Assembly (NCBI RefSeq): GCF_019145205.1
Contig: NZ_JAHSTT010000015.1
Coordinates: forward strand, 1 to 64,000
Direction: 5' to 3'
Source: Pseudomonas khavaziana
Lineage (GTDB): Bacteria > Pseudomonadota > Gammaproteobacteria > Pseudomonadales > Pseudomonadaceae
Length of the DNA: 64,000 nt
The position numbers were made by a program, and so were the translations under genes. This document shows, piece after piece, positions 1 to 7,155 of this stretch (positions are counted from its first letter, which is position 1; every line of letters starts with the position of its first letter). The notes under the pieces are model-generated. The model was not told the DNA's origin and did not search any database. It was given only the letters and a program-made list of their open reading frames with translations.

Positions 1-30
1 CTCCGTTTTTTTGTGTGTTCAATGCGGTCG

Positions 31-63
31 AATGTGAGAGGGGGCTTGCTCCCGATAGCGGTT
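31..63. repeat. REP element, single copy
   Basis: The core GAGGGGGCTTGCTCCCGATA matches the REP pairs at 4341-4435 and 9621-9713. It is a small palindromic intergenic element typical of fluorescent pseudomonads. It lies upstream of gdhA and has no inverted partner inside the window; the partner could lie to the left. Confidence 0.75.
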
Positions 64-255
64 TACCTGCTGGTGCACTCCCTTGCTTTGAAATCCTCTT
101 TTAAGTGCATAAAACCCTGAAAAACTGGATACAGTTATATCCAATGCACCATTTAATTTCACAAAGGCGACATTTTGCCCTGTCGCGGTGCGAAACGAAT
201 TGATAAAGTCCGGCTCATTCTCTGTTTAACAACAATCAATTTGCCGAGACTTTTC

Positions 256-1593
256 ATGATCGAATCCGTCGAATCCTTCCTGGCCCGCCTCAAGAAACGC
301 GACCCCGACCAGCCGGAGTTCCACCAGGCCGTAGAAGAAGTCCTGCGCAGCCTGTGGCCATTTCTTGAAGCCAACCCTCACTATCTGACCTCGGGCATCC
401 TGGAGCGCATTTGCGAGCCAGAACGTGCGATTACCTTCCGGGTATCGTGGGTGGATGATCATGGCAAGGTCCAGGTCAATCGCGGTTTCCGCATCCAGAT
501 GAACAGCGCCATTGGCCCCTACAAAGGTGGCCTGCGCTTCCACCCGTCGGTGAACCTGGGCGTGTTGAAATTCCTCGCCTTCGAGCAAACCTTCAAGAAC
601 TCCCTGACCTCGTTGCCCATGGGCGGCGGCAAAGGCGGCTCGGACTTCGACCCCAAGGGCAAGAGCGATGCCGAAGTGATGCGCTTCTGCCAGGCGTTCA
701 TGAGTGAGCTGTACCGCCACATCGGTGCAGATGTAGACGTACCGGCCGGTGATATCGGCGTGGGCGCACGGGAAATCGGCTTCCTGTTTGGCCAGTACAA
801 ACGCCTGAGCAACCAATTTACCTCAGTGCTGACCGGTAAAGGCACGACCTATGGCGGCAGTCTGATCCGCCCGGAAGCCACCGGTTTCGGCTGCGTCTAT
901 TTCGCTGAGGAAATGCTCAAGCGCCAAGGCCAGCGCGTTGAAGGCAAGCGCGTGGCAGTGTCCGGTTCCGGTAACGTGGCGCAATACGCGGCGCGCAAGG
1001 TGATGGACCTGGGCGGCAAGGTGATTTCCCTGTCGGACTCCGAAGGCACTTTGTACGCCGAGAGTGGTTTGACCGAGGCGCAATGGTCGGCCCTGCTGGA
1101 GCTGAAAAACGTGCAACGCGGGCGCATCAGTGAATTGGCCGAACGCTTCGGCCTGGAGTTCCGTAAAGGCAAGACGCCTTGGGAGCTGGCCTGCGATATC
1201 GCCCTGCCATGCGCGACCCAGAACGAACTCGACGCCGACGCCGCCCGCATGCTGCTGCACAACGGCTGTATGTGCGTGGCCGAAGGCGCCAACATGCCGA
1301 CCACCCTTGAGGCTGTGGATATCTTTATCGATGCGGGCGTTCTGTTCGCGCCGGGCAAGGCATCCAACGCCGGCGGCGTGGCCGTTAGTGGCCTGGAAAT
1401 GTCGCAGAACGCCATGCGCCTGCTGTGGACCGCCGGGGAAGTGGACAGCAAGCTGCACAACATCATGCAGTCGATCCACCATGCCTGCGTGCATTACGGC
1501 GAAGAAAACGGCCGGGTCAACTACGTCAAGGGCGCGAACATTGCCGGCTTTGTGAAAGTCGCTGACGCGATGCTGGCCCAGGGCATCGTCTAG
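256..1593 (+). CDS. gdhA: NADP-specific glutamate dehydrogenase
   Basis: This is a cytoplasmic enzyme that reductively aminates 2-oxoglutarate with ammonia to give glutamate. The 445-residue length is normal for hexameric bacterial GdhA. Visible family motifs are the substrate-site stretch GPYKGGLRFHPSVN, the catalytic-lysine loop PMGGGKGGSDFDPKGKS, the DVPAGDIGVG segment, and the Rossmann GSGNVAQYAA of the C-terminal cofactor domain. The ATG at 256 gives the usual N terminus MIESVESFL; a longer in-frame start at 175 exists but adds an atypical extension. The stop codon overlaps that of the convergent gene at 1590 by CTAG. Confidence 0.96.
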   Translation: MIESVESFLARLKKRDPDQPEFHQAVEEVLRSLWPFLEANPHYLTSGILERICEPERAITFRVSWVDDHGKVQVNRGFRIQMNSAIGPYKGGLRFHPSVNLGVLKFLAFEQTFKNSLTSLPMGGGKGGSDFDPKGKSDAEVMRFCQAFMSELYRHIGADVDVPAGDIGVGAREIGFLFGQYKRLSNQFTSVLTGKGTTYGGSLIRPEATGFGCVYFAEEMLKRQGQRVEGKRVAVSGSGNVAQYAARKVMDLGGKVISLSDSEGTLYAESGLTEAQWSALLELKNVQRGRISELAERFGLEFRKGKTPWELACDIALPCATQNELDADAARMLLHNGCMCVAEGANMPTTLEAVDIFIDAGVLFAPGKASNAGGVAVSGLEMSQNAMRLLWTAGEVDSKLHNIMQSIHHACVHYGEENGRVNYVKGANIAGFVKVADAMLAQGIV

Positions 1594-2087
1594 ACCTCGG
1601 GTTCGATGCTCAGCACTTCGATCAACTGATCGCCGACGGGGCGTTTCCACAGCACCTCGTCACCCACCTGGGCACCCAGCAGGGCGCGGCCCAGGGGCGA
1701 GCCCCAGTTGATCAGCCCTGCGTTGGCGTCGGCCTGGTCTTCACCCACCAACTGGATGCGCTGCTGCTGGTCCTGCTCGTTAGCGAACGTGACCCAACTG
1801 CCGATTTGCACCTTGTCGGTAGAGGTTGCCGGCGGTACAACCTGAGCGCTTTGCACCCGCTGGTTGAAGTAGCGTAAATCCCGCTCAAGATCCGCCTGGC
1901 GCTGTTTATCGGCCTGTTCGCCTTTGGCGGACTCAGCGCTGTATTCGTCCTGAAGCTGTGTAACCTTCGCCTGCAACAACCCCAGCCCTTGTGCAGTAAG
2001 GCGGTTTGGCTGCTCACTGACCTGGCGCTCCACCGGCTGGTCGGCCTGGGCGGCAGCGTTGTCTTCATTTACAAAAGCTCGGCTCAT
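1590..2087 (-). CDS. GreA/GreB-family transcript cleavage factor-like protein
   Basis: The 165-residue protein has a charged N-terminal helical region (residues about 30-75, probably coiled coil) and a C-terminal FKBP-like half with the Gre pattern VQIGSWVTF, then GLINWGSPLGRALLGAQVGDEVLWKRP. Gre factors bind the RNA polymerase secondary channel and rescue backtracked complexes. The N-terminal region is not a standard Gre coiled coil, so this may be a Gre-like regulator rather than GreA or GreB itself. GAGGGAG lies just upstream of the ATG. It is convergent with gdhA. Confidence 0.75.
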   Translation of the reverse strand: MSRAFVNEDNAAAQADQPVERQVSEQPNRLTAQGLGLLQAKVTQLQDEYSAESAKGEQADKQRQADLERDLRYFNQRVQSAQVVPPATSTDKVQIGSWVTFANEQDQQQRIQLVGEDQADANAGLINWGSPLGRALLGAQVGDEVLWKRPVGDQLIEVLSIEPEV

Positions 2088-2157
2088 GACGTTCTCCCTC
2101 TATGGAGTTTGGGCCATGTTCGCCGCGCATTAGTTTCGGTGAATGTCTGAAAGCGAC

Positions 2158-2514
2158 CTATTGCGAGCGATACGCCTTGGCCGCATCGCGGTCTTTCTCG
2201 TGTTGCCACTCGTGCTCACGGTCGTTTCTGCGGTTGTCCTGATAGTCACGCAGCTCTTCGCTCTCGCGCATGGCCTTGCACTGGCGGAAACCATCCTCCC
2301 AGCCTTCGGCATAGTGCTTTTCTTTCAGATAGCGCGGCACGTTCTTGCGAAACTCCCCCGTGATCACCCCCGCAGCCTGGCGACCGCTGCTGCAACCGTC
2401 GTCGAAGCCATCGGCAAAGGCGGGTGGATAACCCTTGGCCAACAAATCCTGATGGGTTGTCTGGCAACCCGCCAGCCATACCACTGCACACAGCATTAGC
2501 GCATACCGCCACAT
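2158..2514 (-). CDS. small lipoprotein, function unknown
   Basis: The 118-residue protein begins with a lipoprotein signal peptide ending in the lipobox LAGC (Cys at about residue 17), so it should be processed by signal peptidase II and anchored in a membrane. The mature part is hydrophilic, with a Gly/Asp segment (GFDDGCSSGRQAAG) and a very charged C terminus (RRNDREHEWQHEKDRDAAK). No enzymatic motif is visible. It stands alone between oppositely oriented or unrelated genes. Confidence 0.75.
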   Translation of the reverse strand: MWRYALMLCAVVWLAGCQTTHQDLLAKGYPPAFADGFDDGCSSGRQAAGVITGEFRKNVPRYLKEKHYAEGWEDGFRQCKAMRESEELRDYQDNRRNDREHEWQHEKDRDAAKAYRSQ

Positions 2515-2612
2515 GGCGTACTCCCCGGCCGGTTCACGGCTGATAGGGAGAGTCTAGAAGGGGATTTGTCTGGGTGGTGTGAAAGCGGTGTGAGAAAGGT
2601 GTTGGCATTATC

Positions 2613-2636
2613 CTGTGGCGAGCTTTCTCGCCACAG
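2613..2636. repeat. 10-bp perfect palindrome, REP-like
   Basis: CTGTGGCGAG and CTCGCCACAG form a perfect stem with a four-base loop, followed by TTTT on the plus strand. The GTGGCGAG...CTCGCCAC core is a second widespread Pseudomonas REP type; a relative is at 54763-54789. It lies between two minus-strand genes, so the T run is on the wrong strand to terminate them. Confidence 0.6.
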
Positions 2637-2669
2637 TTTTATCCATAACTCCGGTCTTCCGGTGTAGCC

Positions 2670-3755
2670 TTATTCGTAATAACCCACTGTCTTTTTTAGC
2701 TGATCGGCGTATTCATAAATCTCGTCAATGGATGAAATGGCATGTCGGGTCTCATTCTTTTCCTCGTCGAATATCCCGAGGTACTTTTGGCTACGATTGA
2801 AGTGGAGTCGGCAGATGGGCTTACGATTGTTGTCGTCCAGTAATATTCCAAAATAGCTTTGGGTATCACGTTGAACAATTCGTTTGGCATCGATAACGGA
2901 GCGCACAACAGCACGGACGATGTGGTAGCCCTCCAGCTCTTCGAGTGTCGTCAGAATCTTATCTTCTGCCTCGTCACGATCCTGCATGTCTGCGTTCGCG
3001 CTATCCGCGACAGTCAATGACGCTATCGTCGGCTGAATTGCGCCGCTCATAGCCGACTTCAGTCGCTCATTTATTTGGTCATTCAAAAATTGAGCTAACG
3101 CTTTTCGTGTCAGTTCGAAAAATTGCTCACGGACCTTCTGCGTGATTACGCCCTCATAAACGCGGGACGCGAAGAATTTCACGAAATCGTCTTCTGGTTT
3201 GCTGACTTGGGCGCCAATAAGCTTCTTGAGTTGACTGACGTATTTCAATTCCCCTGCCGCGCTGATGATTGAGTCGACATCGAAGGCCGACTTGGTAAGT
3301 TTTACCAGTTCTGGTACGGAGTACTCATCTATGTCCAGCAGATCCAACTCTAAAAATGGCTTTTCGTCCATTTTATTCGGGGCATCCAGATCAGTGAAAA
3401 ATCTGTAAACCTGGCCGTTGGTGAGAATTGAAATCCTTGCGCTTGTGACGTGAAAGTACCGAAAAAGCTGGGATGCATGATTGATACTTAATGACTCACC
3501 GATTTTTTTGCATTCAATGAGTATCTGAACCTCGCCGTCTTTCATGATGGCGTAGTCGATTTTTTCACCTTTTTTCGTCCCGACATCGCAGACAAATTCG
3601 GGAGTCACTTCCTGCGGGTCAAACACGTCGTAACCCAACACGGTGTTAATAAACGGCATTACAAAAGCATTTTTTGTTGCTTCTTCTGTTTGAATGGCGG
3701 GGCCTTGCAGTCGAACTTTTGCTGCCAAGCTGGTGAGTTTTTCGAGAAATTCCAT
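2670..3755 (-). CDS. orphan type I restriction HsdR N-terminal-type nuclease
   Basis: The 361-residue protein resembles the HsdR_N nuclease domain found as stand-alone proteins. It has the order: helical start with EEATKNAFVMPFINTVLGYDVFDP, then a PD-(D/E)xK core with Asp in EKIDYAIM and ExK in ILIECKK (about residues 60-85), then ISILTNGQVYRFF. The C-terminal third is helical and ends in a small beta domain. No HsdM, HsdS or helicase domain is adjacent, so it is not a complete type I system. Its codon use looks more AT-rich than its neighbours, suggesting later acquisition. Confidence 0.75.
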   Translation of the reverse strand: MEFLEKLTSLAAKVRLQGPAIQTEEATKNAFVMPFINTVLGYDVFDPQEVTPEFVCDVGTKKGEKIDYAIMKDGEVQILIECKKIGESLSINHASQLFRYFHVTSARISILTNGQVYRFFTDLDAPNKMDEKPFLELDLLDIDEYSVPELVKLTKSAFDVDSIISAAGELKYVSQLKKLIGAQVSKPEDDFVKFFASRVYEGVITQKVREQFFELTRKALAQFLNDQINERLKSAMSGAIQPTIASLTVADSANADMQDRDEAEDKILTTLEELEGYHIVRAVVRSVIDAKRIVQRDTQSYFGILLDDNNRKPICRLHFNRSQKYLGIFDEEKNETRHAISSIDEIYEYADQLKKTVGYYE

Positions 3756-3991
3756 ATCAGCCTCTTACCCTATTCAGATCCGTGTATAGAAGTGGTGGCA
3801 AATTGATGCCGTTCGATACTAGACACAAAACCTCACAAAGAGAATGAAGTGAGAGACGGTTTATTTCGTATGAAAAAAGCTAAAAAGTCGTCTGAAATTT
3901 CCTGTCTATTTTTCAATAGGTTGCAAGAGTGCTATGAATTTGTGCTTGCAGGCAAAAGGCTGATAAATCCTGAGTAGGTAAGATGGAGGGA

Positions 3992-4303
3992 TCAGGCTCG
4001 TGGTTTGTCAGCCTTGTCCAGCACAGTATATTCAGCCAATTCTTGTCGGATAAACGCCGTAATCATCGCGCGATACACCTGCTCTGTGACCTCGGGGTTG
4101 GCGCCGGCCACCTGAGATAACCCACGTACCTTGGCGATCACCTGTTCAACCCGTTGTGGCGCCCTGACGTCATCGGTGCTTTTTTTGAAGCGTGCGGCTT
4201 GGGATACGTAGTGGCCGCGTTCGGCGATCAGAGCGACGATTTGCTGGTCAAGGAGGTCGATGTTATTGCGGACTTCTTCGAGGGTAGTGCAGTGAACGGC
4301 CAT
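3992..4303 (-). CDS. AroQ-fold chorismate mutase family protein (PchB-like)
   Basis: With the ATG at 4303 the protein is 103 residues, the size of AroQ/PchB single-domain chorismate mutases. Family features are LEEVRNNIDLLDQQIVALIAERGHYVSQAARFK (first long helix with the active-site Arg and Lys) and the second helical part ending in EQVYRAMITAFIRQEL. Such proteins rearrange chorismate to prephenate or, in PchB, cleave isochorismate to salicylate and pyruvate. No siderophore or aromatic genes are adjacent, so the substrate cannot be decided. An upstream in-frame ATG at 4384 runs through the REP sequence and was not used. Confidence 0.8.
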   Translation of the reverse strand: MAVHCTTLEEVRNNIDLLDQQIVALIAERGHYVSQAARFKKSTDDVRAPQRVEQVIAKVRGLSQVAGANPEVTEQVYRAMITAFIRQELAEYTVLDKADKPRA

Positions 4304-4340
4304 ATTGAGTGGGCTCCTGATTATGTGAGCAATGCTAACA

Positions 4341-4435
4341 AAATGTGGGAGGGGGCTTGCTCCCGATGGCGGTGGGTCAGTCAAAGATACTGAGACTGAA
4401 ACACCGCCATCGGGAGCAAGCCCCCTCCCACATTT
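4341..4435. repeat. REP pair in inverted orientation (REPIN-like)
   Basis: Two 34-base arms, 4341-4374 (AAATGTGGGAGGGGGCTTGC...) and 4402-4435, are perfect reverse complements separated by 27 bases. This doublet arrangement is typical of Pseudomonas REP elements moved by RAYT transposases. It lies between two minus-strand genes and would form a strong hairpin in their RNA. Confidence 0.9.
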
Positions 4436-4455
4436 TGATTTTCACCAGGCTTTAA

Positions 4456-6309
4456 TTAGTAGTGGTACCACTTCACTTCGAGCATCACTTCATTTACCGG
4501 CGTGGACAAGTGGCTGTATTCGCGCTGCGCACTCAGGCGCAGGCCCAGGTTTCGCGACAGTTCCCATTGCTGGTTGAGGCTGATGCTGCGTCGCACTTCG
4601 CCGTTGGTGAAGAAATCGCCCTTGGCCTCCAGGCTCAGGTTGCCAAGCGGGTTTTTCCACAACACGCCGGTGTTGAAGCCAGCGGCGGGGGAGATGGCTT
4701 CGCTGAAGTCGTTGTTGTGCTCTACGCGCACGGTGCCGAGGGCGAAGCCGAGCATGTCGTCGGAGAGCTGCCAGGTGCCGCCGGCGCCGCCGTTGACATG
4801 GGCGACCAGGGTTTCGTCGTCGTGCTTGCCCGGCACCCGCTCCAGGCCGCCGGTGACTTGCCATGACCAGGGTTGCAGCAGCGCATTGCGCGGGGTCAGG
4901 GAGCGGATGGTGGCCAGGTCCAGTTGCTGCAGCTGCCAGTGGTTACCTTCGTACTGGCGCAGTTTCATTTGCAGGATTTCGATCTGGGCGCCCAAGGGGA
5001 AGCCTTCGGCGTTGTCGTTGAGGTCGTGATAGGCCATGCGCAGGCCGTATTCGCCGAAGGCTTTGTCGCCTCGGGTGCCGATGCCGGCTTGCCAGGTGCG
5101 CGACTCATGGCCGTTCTCGGGCAAGCCTGGGGGCGTGATCTTGAGGTCGGGCGCAGGGTTCTGGTTGATCGCTCGCAGCAGCTCGAAGCTGCGCTGGGAG
5201 CGTGCGCTGTCGCGCTCCAGACCGTTGGCGCGGTAGCGGCCCAGGCGGTAGGCGGCGTCGATGATCAGCGCCTGGCGATCACGGGGCAGGGCCTTGAAGG
5301 CCGGTTCCTGCAATTGCTTCTGGTCATCGCTGACTTTCAATACCCACTGTTGCTCATCGCCATCCAACGGCTTGGCGCGTTCCAGCAGTTCGCGCTCACG
5401 GGAGGGCCGATAGTCGATCTTCTCCACCAAGCCCGCTTCCTTGACGGCCTTGACCGTGTCGGTAGGGATCGCAGTGAGCGGGAATTGCTCGGTCAAACGC
5501 AGGCCGGGGCGTGCCACTTGCAGCAGTTCCAGCAGGCGGTAGGAGCAGTTTTCATCGAAGAAGAAGTAGTCGAACTGGATCTGCTTGAGTTCCCACACGT
5601 GCTCGACCATGCGCTTGGTCTCGACTTCGGTGAGGTTCAGGCGGTATTCCCACAGGTCGCGGTTTTCCAGGCTACGGTATTCGGAGAGTTTTTCCTGGTA
5701 AGGCACCAGGGCGAACAGGCCGGGGTAGCCGCCCATCAGGCCCTTCCAGGCGTAGAGGATGCTGTTGTCGGAGCCTTCGATGTAGGCGCCGAAGTTGATC
5801 GCATAGCTGAGCAACGCGGTGTTGTTGCTTTGCACATCGGCCTGGTCGATGCGCAGCAGAGTGTGGCCGAACATTGACGACGGGCTGTTGAGATAGGCCG
5901 CCGGGAAGATCATCACCGCGCTATGGGGCGCAACGTCCTTGAACCACTGGGTGAATTCTTTGCAGTCCAGGGCGGGCAGGTCGGTCAGATGCAACTGATC
6001 CTTTAGCCAGCGGGTACGTGCAGGGTAGACGCATTGGGCATGTTTTTCGCCCAGGCTGGCCGGCGCGTACAGCGCATCGACGGTGGCCTTGAGTTCAGCA
6101 TCCGGATGGTGGGCACCGTCGGCGGCGAGGAAGAATTTTTTGTCGCTGACGTAGCTGCGCCAGCCGCTGATCTTGCCGGCTTCGTAATGTCCCAGCGAAA
6201 GCCAGAACGGGTCATTGGCCAGTTGCTGCAAACGTTGATCGTCGAGGTGCGGGGCCGCATGCAGCGGGGCGCAGGCGAAGAGAGCCAGGCAAGCGAGGCG
6301 TTTGAGCAT
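4456..6309 (-). CDS. DUF4105 (Lnb N-terminal-like) exported protein
   Basis: The 617-residue protein has a signal peptide (MLKRLACLALFACAPLHAA). The central part holds the DUF4105 hallmarks: CVYPARTRWLKDQL, FPAAYLNSPSSMFGHTLLRID, SYAINFGAY and the FFDENCSYRLLELL block with a conserved Asn-Cys. The C-terminal 200 residues are rich in alternating patterns ending in YHY, compatible with an outer-membrane-like beta domain. The family is common in Pseudomonas; its precise reaction is not established. It is a single gene followed downstream by the REP pair. Confidence 0.8.
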   Translation of the reverse strand: MLKRLACLALFACAPLHAAPHLDDQRLQQLANDPFWLSLGHYEAGKISGWRSYVSDKKFFLAADGAHHPDAELKATVDALYAPASLGEKHAQCVYPARTRWLKDQLHLTDLPALDCKEFTQWFKDVAPHSAVMIFPAAYLNSPSSMFGHTLLRIDQADVQSNNTALLSYAINFGAYIEGSDNSILYAWKGLMGGYPGLFALVPYQEKLSEYRSLENRDLWEYRLNLTEVETKRMVEHVWELKQIQFDYFFFDENCSYRLLELLQVARPGLRLTEQFPLTAIPTDTVKAVKEAGLVEKIDYRPSRERELLERAKPLDGDEQQWVLKVSDDQKQLQEPAFKALPRDRQALIIDAAYRLGRYRANGLERDSARSQRSFELLRAINQNPAPDLKITPPGLPENGHESRTWQAGIGTRGDKAFGEYGLRMAYHDLNDNAEGFPLGAQIEILQMKLRQYEGNHWQLQQLDLATIRSLTPRNALLQPWSWQVTGGLERVPGKHDDETLVAHVNGGAGGTWQLSDDMLGFALGTVRVEHNNDFSEAISPAAGFNTGVLWKNPLGNLSLEAKGDFFTNGEVRRSISLNQQWELSRNLGLRLSAQREYSHLSTPVNEVMLEVKWYHY

Positions 6310-6354
6310 GGGGGCTACTTAAGTCGGACTGAAAAAAAGACCCAAGGGGGGCAG

Positions 6355-6392
6355 GTCGAAAAAATAAAACCCGCGCCTAGAAAGACGCGGGT
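6355..6392 (-). terminator. intrinsic terminator after DUF3015 gene
   Basis: On the minus strand ACCCGCG (6392-6386) pairs with CGCGGGT (6375-6369) and is followed by TTTTATTTTTT. It lies just past the stop at 6402. Confidence 0.85.
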
Positions 6393-6401
6393 GGGTCGAG
6401 C

Positions 6402-6890
6402 TTAAGCCTGGGTTGCGTATTTCGCCAGACGGGCATCACTTTTCAGTACTGCGATGGTGTTGTTGTGCACGTCGTCAGCGGTCACGTCAGCCTTGCTGAA
6501 GATCTGCTGGAAGTGCTCGTGGGTCACGGCCGCGAAGTGATCGCGATCTTCCGGGGCAACACCCAGTACCACCGCGTAGGTGGTCAGTGCTTCGCCGTTG
6601 CCTTTGGCCATATCTTCGGACAGCTCGTTCATCATGCCATTCATGGCAATCCAGGACTTGCCGCCGTAGGTCAGGGCGCTGTTGGTGCTGCAACCGTTGG
6701 TGCCCGAGGTCATGCCGAATGTGGCGTTACCCGAGGTGCCGTTGGTGGTGGAGGCCAGGAAGTGGGCCGGAGTGCCGCGCTGGCCTTCGAACAACATGTT
6801 GCCCCAACCGCAGTTCGGGCCACCTGGTGCTTCTGCCATTGCATTGAGGGAGACGACGGTGAAGAGAGTACCAAGAAGGATCCGTTTCAT
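6402..6890 (-). CDS. DUF3015 family periplasmic protein
   Basis: The 162-residue protein carries a Sec signal peptide (cleavage after about residue 20, NAMA|EAPGG). The mature part starts CGWGNMLFEGQRG and contains the DUF3015 stretch TSGNATFGMTSGTNGCS, with two cysteines that could form a disulfide. The family is found near-universally in Pseudomonas with unknown function. A clear intrinsic terminator follows, so it is probably monocistronic. Confidence 0.85.
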   Translation of the reverse strand: MKRILLGTLFTVVSLNAMAEAPGGPNCGWGNMLFEGQRGTPAHFLASTTNGTSGNATFGMTSGTNGCSTNSALTYGGKSWIAMNGMMNELSEDMAKGNGEALTTYAVVLGVAPEDRDHFAAVTHEHFQQIFSKADVTADDVHNNTIAVLKSDARLAKYATQA

Positions 6891-7155
6891 AGCTTTGTTC
6901 TCTTTGTGTGCAAACCAATGGACAAGGGTTCAGGCGCTTCGCAGCACCCTAGGGGCCAGTTATTAGTCCAACCCGCGCAGTTTGGAGTTTAGGCACGTTC
7001 CCGGGGTTCCGTGTTTTTTTATAAACATTCAATCTCCGGCGATTTTTTTGTAGGACGCGTGCGATGACTATGCTTTCCCAAAAGCGCGCCTTGCCAGAGC
7101 GCTCAACCGGGAGCCAGAATGCGCCCATCTGCCCCGCCTGATGTAAGGAAGCCCG

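Noticed and set aside
226..1650. Long minus-strand frames opposite gdhA
   Set aside because: High-GC third-position effect; they are antisense to a well-supported gene.
4332..4577. 81-codon frame through the REP pair
   Set aside because: The frame is made of REP sequence and antisense to the DUF4105 gene end.
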